Origin: Cranoglanis bouderius
Taxonomy: Eukaryota > Chordata > Actinopteri > Siluriformes > Cranoglanididae
Length of the DNA: 64,000 nucleotides
Assembly (NCBI GenBank): GCA_023630585.1
Contig: CM042565.1
Location: forward strand, 9,256,013-9,320,012
Direction of reading: 5' to 3'
The position numbers were made by a program, and so were the translations under genes. Shown in pieces: positions 11,414 to 26,213 of the stretch. How positions within the stretch are numbered: the first letter of the stretch is position 1; each line of letters opens with the position of its first letter. The notes under the pieces were generated by a model that was not told where the DNA came from, searched no databases, and saw only the letters and a program-made list of their open reading frames with translations.

Positions 11414-14400
11414 GAGCGTACGCCTTGCTGTCTGTTTATAAGCAGGGAGTTCCCAGTGTGCTAAAGCTGTTTAATCTCCCGCGGTCCTGGGAACCTGCCG
11501 TCAAGTGTCCTGCCAGACAGCTGTAAATATTTACTCACCTCAGCCTCAGATACGGGGACAGCCTAGCTCTCAAACACTGACCAGCCTCGTGATCGCATTA
11601 TTGCAGACCACACACACACACACACACAGCCTTTTACCACACATAGTACAAGCAACACTGCATGCGTTTGTGTGTTTCTAAGATAAAACGTACAGAAAAC
11701 CTGAGTTTATTAGCACCGTATACGGTAACTGTATAAAATTCATTGTACCCTTATTACAAAATTAAGGTGATGGCTGAACAATTGGGTCCCAGTGATATTA
11801 CATTTACAAATACGTATGTAAAGTAAAGGTAAAAGAACAAGGTTTAAACATAGGAAATGTGTCTCAACAGTACAACAGCCTGTATGGATATTTCAGATAA
11901 ATAACTTTAATAAACATTAATAACCTTTCTACAGCACTTAGGAAAACAGCACTTTGCCTGTCCCAGTCCTCTGTAACTCACTGTGCCTTGAAATATAATT
12001 AAAATAAATCGAAACGAATGATTTTTTTTTTTTAATGAAAAACACTTTTCCATGAGTCATCCTTAAAATGGCTAATGAAAAATGTATATTTTAGTCTCTT
12101 TCACTTAACCCTGTTACCTGAACATCACCTGTTACCGTATGAAATCTGTTCAGTAGAAAGTTTCATCATCCCAATTACCTGAAGCTCAAGAGAAGAAGAA
12201 AATTACTTTGTCGTTCTGTTCTCTTTATTTTCAGTGACAGTGATATTGACTGACGAGGTCACTTTGAACGTACAACCCTGTGACCCAGATTATAGAGTGA
12301 GAGTAAATGACTAATTTAAAAAAAAAAAAAAAAAGATAATTTCACGTTATTCATTAAAACATCCTTAATGCTAGATAAACCGCATGTTGTATAATCATAG
12401 TTTCAATGCTAAAACCTCGACTAGCCATCTTTTTGAATGGTTAAATGCTTGTTTCCTTTGATTCAGTGTTGAAAAATGATAAAAGTACTGTTCAATTTTT
12501 AAAGGTTACATGTGCTAAATGGCACCCCGATCCTGGAATCGCTCTTATAGCAAAAAGATATTTAGGTTTTAGATTTCACACATGTTCAGCTTTACAAGTA
12601 ACAAAAAATGGTCAATATCAGTCTCGTGTAGATAAATTGTATACTAGATATACAATGAAGTTTTTTAACCAACCACGTGGGATGCAAATTTTTGCACTCT
12701 ACAGTACGCTTGGTGTATACGATCACATGCGATTTGTTTTGTTTTGTTTTTTCCAATAAATATCTAATGAGGAAATTAAAAAGGTGCTATTTTTTTTGTT
12801 GCATGACACGGATCCTCTGTGCGGTGTCATAACTGCTGTATCATTTGTATCATGATTGTGGAATTAGTCACACTAACAGTTTCCAGGAAGTTTCTGGTGT
12901 TAGTATTGCGGGTGAGGATCGTACTTTGCTTATCCTACCTCTTATCCTGTCTTGCTCACACCTCTTCCTCTGTCTCGCCCACTGTAAAGTCATACACGTG
13001 TGTGTTACCATGCAAGGTAAATGAGTTTTACATAAAGTCAGTGATTTTATACCACAGTGCTGTTGAGTTCTCACCTCTGATTGATAGAACAGCAGTTCTG
13101 ACTGCCGGCTGTATATTAAGTCACAGGTTTATATTAATGCGCTCGTTCTAATACGTTATCGTTTCTAGAGTAACACCTCGTTCGCAGGGACCTGTATGGA
13201 GAACGATTTACATACTCTAAGGCTAACAATAAACAAGTATTGTTATTCAACAAAGAAAATTCCGAAGCTGTCGATGAAGCTGTGGATGTTTATTTAACAT
13301 TAAAAGTCGGAGACTCCAGTGTCACTGCTTTGCAATAGTCAGAATGGCCTGATTTATACTTGACAGATGACTTTGCACACGTATCTTATGTACATCTGAG
13401 GGATTAAAAGCAACACCGGTTAGCTCTCATGTCCGAACTATAACATTTCTTTCCACCAGGTTTCCACGGCAAACTGTAAAATGATTTCAAGCACAACAGT
13501 GTTGAACACACCGAGGAGCCTCATTTCTTTTTCAAACTTTACGCCATCGTCGTGATGGTTGTCATGGGCTGCGTCTCAAATCGAAAACTATTACCTTACA
13601 TTCAAAAGTATTCACTAATATAGAATATTTAGAAGAATTGCACACAAAAAAGACATTTCTGTAGGTTTGAATACTACATGAGAGGTCTTTAAAATTTAAA
13701 CACTAACTGTAATTGGTTAGTGAGACACAAATTTGCTTAATCATGGTTCTATACTGTCCCCATTATTTATGCTTGTATTATTCAAGTGTCACTCCAAGCG
13801 ATCACAAGATATTTGCGGTAGCCGTCTTGGGTATGTGCATGTGTGCGTATGGTTAAAAACAAGTATAATCCAGGCTTAAGTTTTCCACCATGGGAAAGTC
13901 TTCAGGAAGGAGTTAGCGCTTTCTGTTTTCATGATAAGCTATGTATTTGTTTGTTTGTTTTTTGTCTTCTTATCTTGATGAAAGAGGGGGAAAAAGAGAG
14001 GCTGGTAAAGGAGCGATGTTATAATGTAGGTGATAACAGGAACTCGTGGAGATTCCGCAACAAATGAAACAAATAAATGTTACGGTTAAAGGTATGAAAT
14101 GTTGTTCAGTAATTAATTGAAAATGATTATACGAGGAATACAACACGTCCTGACATGCTGTCATTTGATTCTTTTCCTATAACGGCACACCCGAAGTGTT
14201 TTATTTCCTTACAGATGCAAGTGTGTATCTCCAGAGTAGTGTCCCTTCAGTGTTCCCTGTGTTTAGCATGTAGGATAAATCTTTTTTTTTTTTTTACGTG
14301 GCTGTTTTCTATTCATGGCTGTGCTGCATCCTTTCCCCTCAATCTCTTTCTTCCTCAATCCGACCTCAGTAGGACGTCTGCATGTGGTCCCTCACTTTCC

Positions 14401-16721
14401 TCTATCTATTTTTGTACATCTTTCCCTTTGTTTTGTGATCCTGCCGGGATCCGTGCCACTTTGCTGATGTCAAATTGCTTAGTATCAGGAAAGCCAGAGG
14501 GTGAAAAGGATGTTTCAGCGATGCGTGTGAGATTGTATTTATGACGTGCGTGTGTGTGTGTGTGTGTGTGTGTGTTTTGTTTAAATACCATTTTTCCACA
14601 CAATATCTTCATGAGGTGACAGTTGTTTGTAAAGGAGCAGTTTGTAATGTTTAGATCCTTGGCTCTCTGTGAGGTGAATTGCAAGTGTGGTTAAAAACAA
14701 GCCTTGCTCATATCCCGAAATGAACCCTCCTTCCTCTTTTGTACATACAGTACATACACCGATCAGCCATAACATTAAAACCACCTGCCTAATATTGTGT
14801 AGGTCCCCCTTGTGCCACCAAAACAGCTCTGACTCGTCGAGGCGTGGACTCCACAGGACCTCTGAAGGTGTGCTGTGGTATCTGGCATCAAGACGTAAGC
14901 AGCAGATCCTTTAAGTCCTGTAAGTTGTGAGGAGGGGCCTCCATGGGTCGGACTTGTTTGTCCAGCACATCCCACAGATGCTCGATCGTATTGAGATCTG
15001 GGGAATTTGGAGGCCAAGTCAACACCTTGAACTCTTTATCATGTTCCTCAAACCATTCCTGAACAATTTTTGCAGTGTGGCAGGGCACATTATCCTGCTG
15101 AAAGAGGCCACTGTCATTTGGGAATACCGTTGCCATGAAGCCGTGTACACTGTTTAGGTACGTGGTACGTGTCAAAGTAACATCCACTTGAATGGGTTTC
15201 CTAGCAGAACAGTGCCCAGAGAATCACACTGTCATCTAGCCATCACAATTTGGCCCATGTCAAAGTCACTCAGATCCTTACACTTGCCCATTTTTAATGC
15301 TTCCAACAAATCAAATTCGAGAATTGACTGTTCACTTGCTGCCTAATATATCCCACCCCTTGACAGATGCCATTGTAATGAGATAATCAATGTTATTCAC
15401 TTCACCTGTTTTAATGTTATGGTGTACAGTATATACGGTGTATAGTATACCTGGACATCGGACTGGCAACATTATTTTGTAGGAGTTTAAGCAGTTTTGC
15501 TGAGACGTTGGTGTTTCAGAGCTTTTTGTACCTGTTGGTTAGTGTTATGGATACCAGTACACTGGTACAAGTATATCTAGAAAAACCTACAAAAATGGTT
15601 AGATGTTCGCATCTGAATTTTGTAGTTTGCCCCTTCTGGGTAAATGATTAACTTTTTTTTTTCTTTTTTTTTTGATGACTCATCCTAACCACTTTTGTGC
15701 TCGTCCAATTGAATGTACTCTTGAATGTATGTGTCTCACCCTCAGCAGCTCGTCAAATATGGTTCTGAGTGTTTTTAGCTTTGTGTCTTACTGCACTGTA
15801 TTCCATTTAGGGCTGGCGATATGACAATATAACATCAATAAAATAATATATATGCTTTTCTAAGATATTGTGGATATTGGATACTGTTTTTTTTTTTATT
15901 TGTTTTTTATTGCTTGTTTGTTTGTTTTGGTATTTTTTTCCACGGTTTTCTCCCTAATTTAGTCATGGCCAGTTTTCATCCTCCAGTATTGTATTGCTGG
16001 CAGTTTGTGAACAAACCTATGCAATATGATCAATATCATGTGCCATAGAAAAGCCTTTGTGAAAGGCAGTATATGATTTTGTCATATCACGCACCCCTAA
16101 TTATCTTTTCTGACCATCCCTTGTTTGAGAAGAAATGGTCTGTTTATTCATTTTGAAGCCGATGGAATTTGTGCAAAGTTACGTGACACACTTGTGGTTA
16201 TGTGACAGCATTTTTCAGCTTGAGGCTGTCCAATGCCAGAATATATCATTGGGGTGTTTCAATCAGTAAGAGTAAGTAATATCATTTTATCTACTATTCA
16301 GACATATCAGATGCCTTATCATCACGGTTCTGGTTAATGTGGATTGGTGTGGACGAAGGCAGAGATGAGGAATGCTCCACAGTTGAAAAAAAAAATGGCT
16401 AAACTCTTTGCTGTTCCATATTTAGCTAGTTTACAAAGCTACTGTCAAGTTTGTTTAGATTTGACGTGGGTGTGGCCTATCTCGAATGCTAGAAAACTTG
16501 TAAACAGCGTCACAGTGAGTTGCTGTTTCACAAGGAAATACCTCAAGAATCAAATCTTGGCTCTCAAACATTTCATGTGGCCTTTAATCGTGGCCAGTGT
16601 GCGTGAGTGAGTATTCATCTCTCTCACACCTCACAGCCTGGATCTGCTCTTTTCTTTTTCTCCATTAACTTTCATCATTACATCTCTGTAGGGAATACAG
16701 GAGGAGATCTGACCTGTAGTC

Positions 16722-16785
<64 letters not shown>

Positions 16786-16787
16786 TT

Positions 16788-16818
<31 letters not shown>

Positions 16819-18007
16819 TTCATCAAGCCCCTATCTGTCAGCTAATCATTACTGTGGCGAGGAGGAGGGAGTGCCAGGTGTGTGTCCTCACAGCCTGGCC
16901 ACTCCCTCCTCCTTGCCACACTTACATATCACCGTACGCCACCCAGCACTCAGGTAGCCACTGCTGCAACAAGCCACAGATGACTCAAGGCACAGGGTGA
17001 CACAAATAAAGCTGTGTGTATGACTTCTATAAAATGGAGAAATTGATGCATGAACATCAACATGATGAACATCAGATCAAAGTAACTGTGACGTTCCTCT
17101 GCTCAGTGGCTGTTTGTGTTTACTGCTAATGTTTTCTAGGATTATGGAATATTTTTCAATGAAGAGTACATTTTACTCCAATGTAAATGTTCTTTCTCTC
17201 TGAGTGGAGCTAATAACCATTTAATTTTTTTGTGCCGAAAAATTAAATTACCACATACCCTAAATGTAGTACATCTGCCAAGATAAGTTTGGTGCCTCGG
17301 AGCTATGATATTATCGATCTCACCCAAAGGCTTTTTGGTAAATTCTTGCCCATGATAATCTCATCTTATCTTTACATAAACAGTTTTATATAGTGCAGGA
17401 AGAGTCTGTATTTACAGATTACCACGAAGCCCCTGAGGTGACATATAAGGCATAGCTACAAATTAATATTTGGTAGTAATTGAGGTAAGGAGTTATTCAT
17501 TATTTTGAAGCCACAAATTAAGTACCATGTGGCCACGAATTGTTTCACTTGAGCGCCTAAATGTAGTCAATCAGCCAAGACATGTGTTTTATATCTTGAT
17601 GGGGACCAAATGCCCGCCACAAGGATAGGAATATTTAACAGCTTTGACCTTGCTCCACTGATTAGAGACATTTGGCTGATCCAGACACCCCAACCCCCCC
17701 CCGCCCCCCCCCCGGGCGCGCACACAAAAATTGTTGAATTTATTTAAATAAGTAAAACAGCCAAAGGTTTCCATTTGGTTACTGAGAATAAGGCTGTGGT
17801 TAACATTAATGAGATGCATTAATAATTTTGTGAATGGAAAGTCCTCACAAGGATAGCAAAACATGTGTGTGTGTGTGTGTAAGCAGGACACTCGGGCACT
17901 GAGGGACAAAGTTTTACTGCCGATTGTATCGTTAAATGTTTCATTTCATTAACATGGAATGTTAAGTGAGCATCAAGTGAAGAGAATTTACAGAGGAATG
18001 TGATTGG

Positions 18008-18055
<48 letters not shown>

Positions 18056-19814
18056 AAGTGTGTATTTGTGTATACTGTTGTGTGTATTGATGTGATGGTG
18101 TCTGTGTTTCTGAAAGATTTATGATCACTTTGTATTGCACTCCTCAGCTTAGCAATGCCAGCATCTTAAAACGATTTTGCAGGTTTTTTTTTTTTTTTAA
18201 AGAAAAAAAAAAAAAACAGTGTTTTTATCCCTCCATCTGGGTGATGAAGCATGAGAATTCAAATCTTTGCACCAGATGAGCTTCAGTGAGTCGTTTTTTT
18301 TTTTTTTTTTTCATCCATCTGGCTCAGTATCAGTGCTGCGGTCCATCACAGACTCCCACTTACTCAAACATGAGCACTGTGGCCTTACTATGAGGCGACA
18401 ACGACTTTTGCCTCTAATTTTGACAACGTTGTATGAGTATTAAAAAAAAATGTTCATGTTGTAGCGTGTTTCACCTCGCACTCCCCCCACACAGAGCTAT
18501 CAGCAAACAGAAAATGCTGAGTCAGTGGGCAGTGATACGGGCTACCAAGTAGCAATATCACTGTACATTTACTGTAGCTCGTACTGGTTGTCATAGTAAT
18601 GTTTGCCATAGTAATGTGGGTGGCGCAACTAGCATTCCACTTTTGTCAACAAATCAGTTTTCTTGCCGCTAAAATGAAACAATCTACAGGGAGAGCGTTT
18701 CTATATAAAATTCAACAGTGTATATACAGTCAAACCAAAAATTATTCAGACACCTTCAACGTTTCTCACATTATCACAGTTTATTCGCTATAGCTTAGAA
18801 AATGGTAATAAAATATGACATGAACTCAGAGTTAAACTGTGGCAGAACAAGTTCATCTTGATAATGTCAGATAACTTTGATAGAAAGGTACAGTCAAACC
18901 AAAAATTATTCAGACACCTGTTAGTATGACAATATTTACACAACTATCAATACTTTGTTGGTCCACCCTTAGCCTCAATGACAGCCTGTAGTCTCCTGGG
19001 CATGCTGTCCACCAGGGTCATGCAGACAGGAACTTCAATATTTGCCCAGACTATTCAATTGTATCTGGTGTCTGTATAATTTTTGATTTGACTGTGTGCA
19101 TCATATTCTACAAGATGAAGGAGAAGCAATGTGGGCTGTTTGCCATTGTGGCCATCTATCTGTGGCACAAGCGCCGGACTGTCTGGGTCCACGAAACAAT
19201 TCGGACTCCCAGGCAGCATGGCGAGTACCACCGGCTGGTTACATGGTCGGCACGGTTAATAATTAAAAGCTAATATTAAATGCATTAATCAACTTGCTTG
19301 GAATGCTCACGATGTTGGATAAGTTTTTCTATGCATCTTTTCTTTCTTTTTTTTTTTTTTTTTTTTTTTTAACTCGTGCCTCTGAATGCAGCCAGAGACG
19401 TATCATAAACAACTGGCCAGTTGCTAAGCTCTAGAATAAATTTTTCCTCCGTCTTTTCTGCACTACAATATCTGACAGGAGACGGCTCCCATGCGCTCTA
19501 CTGTCTTCACTCCCATTGGTAGCCAAATGTAACACCCAAAGGCAATCAAGACACAATTTTAAAGTGGGAAAAAAAACCCACTACAATTCATTTACACCTC
19601 CACTAGGCCTGAAAAAGGTGACACTTTTTTTTTTTTTTCCTTTTTTTTTTTTATATAAACATTTTGTCTTTAATCGAAGCTGAAATAGCTTCCAGGCAAA
19701 ATCACATGCACAAAATAATAAGTTGGAGAAAGCTCTGTCCAAAAAGTTACCGCTGTTCTCATTTCCACGCCTTCTCCTTTCATCAGTGTTTTGACACAAT
19801 CTGCCCAAACAAGT

Positions 19815-19848
<34 letters not shown>

Positions 19849-20727
19849 CCTGGGGCTTATGCCAGGCCAGTGAACTCAGGAACTCTTAGTTCCTGGAAAA
19901 GTATGACATCACTCTGAAGCTTCTGATTGGCTTCTGCTTAAGGGAAACCCCTGCTGTAATTGGGTGGAGCCTGATTGTAGAGACTTGTTGTTCTCTTCTT
20001 TTTTTTTTTTTTTCATCAGTATTTTCCACTTCCTTGTACCTTTTTAATAGATTGGAAAAGGGAATTGTTTTTGCTAGTACAGTTGTTTGCAATAGAATCA
20101 TAATTATAGTGGGGCATGCGGCTTATAGCCAGGGAGTTTTTTTTTTTTTTTTAATTATTATTATTTTTTTAATATATCGTTATTTTATCATTGCATTTTT
20201 GTAAGGACCTTGTGGTTCTGGAAATCACTAACAGTTGCTAATTGTTGCAATTTTATTCAAATTAAAATGTAGTTATACAATGTTTCAGATCTACATTTAA
20301 AACAGTGTAACTGGCATAGGTTTCTGTGGCCGGCTAGTTCAAGAATAAAAAGCTCTAATGTCTCTGATAAATATGCCTAAATATTTGCCTAATAAGATTA
20401 ATATTTGAATAGGTCATCACTGCAAAAAGTAAATAATAGGGTTAGTATTAATGTACAGAATATGAAGAACAGTTAATAATAAATTAGATAATTGCTCATT
20501 TAGAATGGTTAATCATGAACACCTTTTAAAAGCTCATTAGTTCAGTTTTGATCAAAATTATTCACAAATACTTTCTGGTCCCCCCCCCCCCTCCCTCTCT
20601 CCCTCTCTCTTTCTCTCTGCCATATATCAGATGTTTGTGGTAGATAGAGCAGACCGCTCCAGCTGTTCCCTCCATGAGTTCACCATTACGGGATCGACCT
20701 ATGCCCCTGAAGGACAAGTGTATGTAT

Positions 20728-20758
<31 letters not shown>

Positions 20759-21899
20759 CACACACCTGCTCATAATAACATTTGCCCAGTTATGTTAATA
20801 AGGCCCCATTTAGGCTTGTGCGATATTGATTTTTACTTGCTTGTGAATGTTCATTTATAAAATTGCAATAAACGATTCAGTTGTCCAGATTGACTGCCAA
20901 AAAAAAGACAGGAAAAGGAGCATTTCCACCATTTCAGGTTTAAGGCGAGTTGGGGAGGGTGTAATAATTGGTATAAAATAGGGTGTAAAAATAATATTAC
21001 AAGCTGCACAGTTGTGAACTGCTTGCTGGCAGAGGCAATTGTGAAAACTCAGTTGGATCTGCAGTAAAGGAAAAAAATTACATTTTTGGTATAATCCTTT
21101 AACAAATCGGTGATCTAATGTCCACATGACAGACAGGAGATAGCAGCTGGGTTTAAACAGCACCGGTTAATCACTTAGCTCATGTGACATCGGGGGGAAA
21201 AGCACTATCCGCCCACTTCTGCATGCATGAGCTAACAGATGCCCATGATTGGCTAGTGTCGCTGTGGTTGCTCCATGAGAGCACGGCCAATTTTGCTCTC
21301 TTGGACTCCCGGCTATGGATGGCTGTGGCACAATTTGGATTTGATCTTTGGACAATAAGGTGAACACTTTTCTGTTGTGCCACGCAAACTTAATGCAGTT
21401 AATTACAAACTGACTGGATGCAGCTGATTTGATGTTACAGTTTTGTACTTAAAATTTTAGATATTAGTGATCTCTAAATTTTTACAGTTTTTTAAAAAAT
21501 GCTTTCTCCTTTTCAGTGTTAAATACTTTTCTTTTTCTTTCCGCTTTTTCTAAAAAAAATGGCTTCTAGGCCGTGTCAGTCAATATCGGAGATTTCAAGG
21601 TCTTTTAGCTTATCTCCTGTATTACTGGGAGTGCCTAATCAAAATGCGGTGTAATATTGTTTAGGTACAATTAAATTGTTACATCGCACAAGCGTAGTCT
21701 CATTCATACTTATCTTTTTCCCAAGACCAATTTATCAATAAGCATTTTTGATTGAGCCTTTAACACTATTTCTGTCTCTGTGCCTTGTAGGTTGAAAGCA
21801 GATAAACCTGTAACGTGTGGCGAGTATGATGGCCTCATCGAACTGGCCACAATCTGCTCCATGTGTAACGATTCTTCTCTGGACTACAATGAGGTCAGC

Positions 21900-21961
<62 letters not shown>

Positions 21962-24900
21962 CGCACCTGACAGTCATGAAGATATATCTGTCTTTTTTAA
22001 TTTCATCATCCTGAACAGAAAAAAAAATCTCTGCCCTGTTAGTTTTGATGGAAAAAAACGTGAGCTACTTTTACAAAGCAAAGTGACTCCATCCCACATA
22101 GTGAAGGTGCTAATATCTATGAACCTCACCCACTCATAAACACCCACTCGCTGCATCCGCTGGCCCCTGAGCCTGCTTTTCACCTCCCTGTTGTCACCAT
22201 AGCATCAATGTGACCATGTTACACAACAGTGTGTCTGTTCTGTATTTGAGAGCTATGGACAGTACAGTTAAGGAGGGACCTAGGAGACCTTTAACAGCAT
22301 GTAGTCAGCTCTTTATAATCTCACTCGCTGCCAACGGCATCAACGGGGATGCCTCCGCCACCAACAAGTGTAGTCCTTCAAGCAGGAAACTTGGAAGAAA
22401 ATCTAGTTCAGGCATTTGATCTTGCTGTGACCTTGATTTCACAGCAAGATCAATTCCAAAATGTAATCAGATCATCTGCTGGTCACAGTGACAATTCCAT
22501 ATAAATCCTACAAACTTTCAAGTACTTGTTCTTGAGAGATTGCACGAGAATCTCTCAACAACAAGAATCTCAGACAGACACATGGACAATTGATCATCAA
22601 AATGTCAGTTATACAACAAATCTAAAACTAGCTATACAAGCTATAGAAACAGCTGAAGAAGTAACTGTGTTTTTAGTCCACTGAGGGTGTGTAGGTATAG
22701 AACCTGTAACAGTGTAGTCTATGCATTGGTTCAAATGTATAAGTTGTAATAAAATAGTTTTATCTGCATTGCACCATTCTGATATTTATTATATGCCCAA
22801 AGACTCTGGGCCACATCCAGCTGCAAATCAGTGGAACATCTTAGCCATGGATTGAAGGCTGTTTGAGATAATTGTCACTGTGCTGGCAGTCATAATGCAC
22901 CCTGCTCCCATTTCCACTAACCATTTCAGCATTCGAGAGCGATTTCATCACAACCAGTTCCCTTTAACACATTTAATTCAGAAACAGCCCTAAATCCTCA
23001 ACCACTGAGAAGCCTCTAAAGATTACATCATCTTCCAGTTCTCTCATCTCGATTTTCCCATCCTCGAGTTTCGTTTCCATCCAGGATAACTGAGGACATC
23101 TGCTTTCTCATGTAGAAGAGGAGATGTCCCCCCCCCCGCTTTCTGTGGAAATTTGGCTTGGCTTTCTCACTGTTATCCCTGGGGGCATGTCAAGCATGTA
23201 TGTGTAAGTGCATACACACCAAACCATGTCCATTCACTGTGTCCCCTACAGGCGAAAGGAGTCTATGAGAAGGTGGGTGAAGCCACAGAAACAGCGCTCA
23301 CCACCCTGGTCGAGAAGATGAACGTCTTCAAGACCAACGTGTCCAACATCAGCAAAGTGGAGAGGGCAGGAGTCTGCAACGGGGTAAGAGCAAAGAGAGT
23401 TTAGCTGTAGGTAAGATAATAAGGTAGAATTTTAAAAATGGCCCCTGGTGTTGTCAAGAAACTAAAGGAATTTCAAGAGAACTGTGGGTGTTTTGGAAAG
23501 ATTTTGCTCCCACGTTTTTCTTTCTCTCATGATTATTCCATATCTCCAGATTATACTGATAAGAAATGAGTCATAACTTTATCCAGTATTTTAAATTTCT
23601 TTGTGGTTAAGGATTTCCTAATACCCCCTCTGGAGCTAACAATTATTTAGGGTACTTAATAAATTACTAGATAATTATATATAACCAACGTAAAACATTT
23701 TGTGTATATTATGTTTTTGTCCATCAGTCCAAATATCCTGAACACATTGCACTTTTGCAGCTCTACAGTGCCATCCTTTGGCTCAGGTTGTGACTCATGG
23801 GCAGCTTGAATATACCGAAAAATGCTGCAATTCAAAATACACACCTGTTTTATGTCACTTTCAGTTGGGTAGATTCAGAGTTGAATCGCTTTTGCACTGC
23901 AGTGGGCCCATGAATCACTTCCATTTGAGTCAGTTCAAAGTTGACTTACTTTCTCACTGCGATTAAATCGAGATTCATTTCCATTTGGGTCGATTCAGAG
24001 TTTAATAGCTTTCTCACTGTGATTGAACCGTGATTCGCGATTCCATTTGGGTTTGATTCACAGTTTAATCTCTTTCTGACTGCAATCAAACCATGTTAGA
24101 GTTCAATTGGAAGCAGACAGGGAATACCTTGCTCAGTTCTGGTCTGTACCTAAGGGCAGTTGCGGTGTTCTCACCTACACAAATGAACAGCACCAAGAAG
24201 AAAGTGCACAAGGGTTTGATTCAAACTGATTAAACACCCTTGGGGCACTTTCACACCTTTCAGTCTGTTTGTTGAATCTGAGCGAAATTGGTACCACGCC
24301 GTGGAGGAAAATGCGCTTGGGTTTGATTCAAACTGACTAAACCCTGCATATGTGAAAGCACCCTTAGACACCCTGTTAGGAACATTGGTCCTTATCAACC
24401 TCCGATCCATCCCTTTTATTAAATACACACATTCTGACTGTTTTTCTCTCTTGGGGAAACAAGGGAGCACATTCCTGGGAAGGAATGACTGACCATTAAA
24501 GCTGTTGTTTTTTCCACTGTCCCCTCCAAATGAAGGGCAAGTAAATCCTCTGTCCAAAAAAGAAACAAGAAACGTCAAGAAAAAAGCCTGCAGTGTCACC
24601 GGCTCCCTGAGGAAAAGCATAATATTTAGACAAGCTGGCTAGTTTATGAAGAGGTTAGCTAAATTCCGAATTCAGCCTGCCAGCTTGGAGACGCACACAG
24701 ACAGGAGAGAATGGCTTCCCCTTCATCCTGTGTTGTTCTTTTAAAGTGCTCTCTTAGTGCACTGAGTGCATGAGATGGATGGCCGCTTTTTAAAAGCATA
24801 CGTAAACCATTCTGACGTCAAAGGCAGGATTATGTATTCTAAAAAAGGTAAGGGTCAAGCAGCTTTACAGTTCCTTGGCCTTTTGGCATGAGGTCATCAT

Positions 24901-26164
24901 GTGCTCTCATCCGAAACCTGTCAGCGCAACATGCTAGGTGTGTTTGCCCCCTAGTGGTGGAAAACAATATTATAAACAAAATCCGTATTAGTGAAGTTAT
25001 TAAAAGATGTAACATGATCTCAAAATGTGACTCATATTTTGACCAAAGTAATGTGCTTTCTCCAAAAAGGACGGGCTGATTTTAGACTTAAGCCACATGC
25101 CGTGGCATCAAATATAAGGTGTGGATATGCTGTGTTTGTCTACAGCATGTCTACAGGTCCTGAAAAAATCTGAATGTCCGAAATTACATATTACAGATTT
25201 AATGATTTAAGAAGTATTGAAATGTTTTACATTTGAATTCAAATTGTCTTGGATTTTAAGCTTTTTAGGCTTAGGCCTAGCTTTTTAGGCTATGCCCTTT
25301 GCCCTATCAAGCCATAGGTGATCATTTATTACCTTCACACTTCGAGAAAACTGCTTTTCAGGGGTTCATTGTATAATTAAGGGTTCTTCGCTTCCAAAAG
25401 GGGCTCTACTTGGAACTCTCTCTGTCAGAAAAACACTTTTACGTTTAGAGGTTCCCTCAGAGGTGCAACCTCTGATTCAAATTCAAAATGACTCAAATTC
25501 TTTTTCAAAATGGGTTGAACTGTATTTTATATGCGTGAGTGTGTTTTTACATTTTATTTGGTGCTTTTATGGCTATACAATAAACATACTGTACTTACTA
25601 GTAATATTTCCTAATTTGAGAGTTATTTTAAAGTATACCATCACTACATATTTGGTCTTCAGTTACATTTTAATTGAAATCAAACCATAAAAAAAGTTTA
25701 TACTAACTTTTAAAGTTAGTATTCTGTTTAACTTAAGGGTACCTACAGATCCCCCCTAGTGTCTGTTCGACCTGAACATGCTTACTTTTGTGCAAACAGT
25801 AGAAAATTACTGGTAGAAACAGCTAGTTTTGTACAATCAAAATAAAGTCAGCCCAACTAAATATTTAGCAATAAAGCCACCTGTGGTTAAAACTTTAGCA
25901 GTCAGTACCCTCGGTTCAGGTGTGCTTTTAAATAGCAATAATAGGATGGACTAAAATATATATTGTGAAACATTTTAAATGATAATTGATTCAATGAATA
26001 AGAAAAAATGAGTGTTACTTCAATACTCAGTCGATTAAATAGTTTTAATCTGGGACTGCTAATACTAAATGTCATTTAAACTGAACTTCACTTGCTGCTC
26101 TTACTGAAAGAATCCAATATGTAACTAATACAGGGTTTTTTCTTAGATTACATGCCGGCATTTG

Positions 26165-26213
<49 letters not shown>

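Noticed and set aside
11137..11526. Poly-CV protein frames
   Set aside because: These come from TG microsatellites, as do similar frames near 21780, 54220, 56700, 57100 and 59400.
12445..12759. 104-codon plus frame in intron 8
   Set aside because: AT-rich chance frame with no recognisable motif.
20631..20717. Exon 9 ending at the first GT (20718)
   Set aside because: It would bring exon 10 into a frame with an early stop. The gtatgt at 20720 keeps the frame and gives the family's 89 bp length.
24171..24620. 149-codon minus-strand frame in intron 11
   Set aside because: It overlaps inverted-repeat and minisatellite sequence, has no recognisable domain, and no splice or start support.
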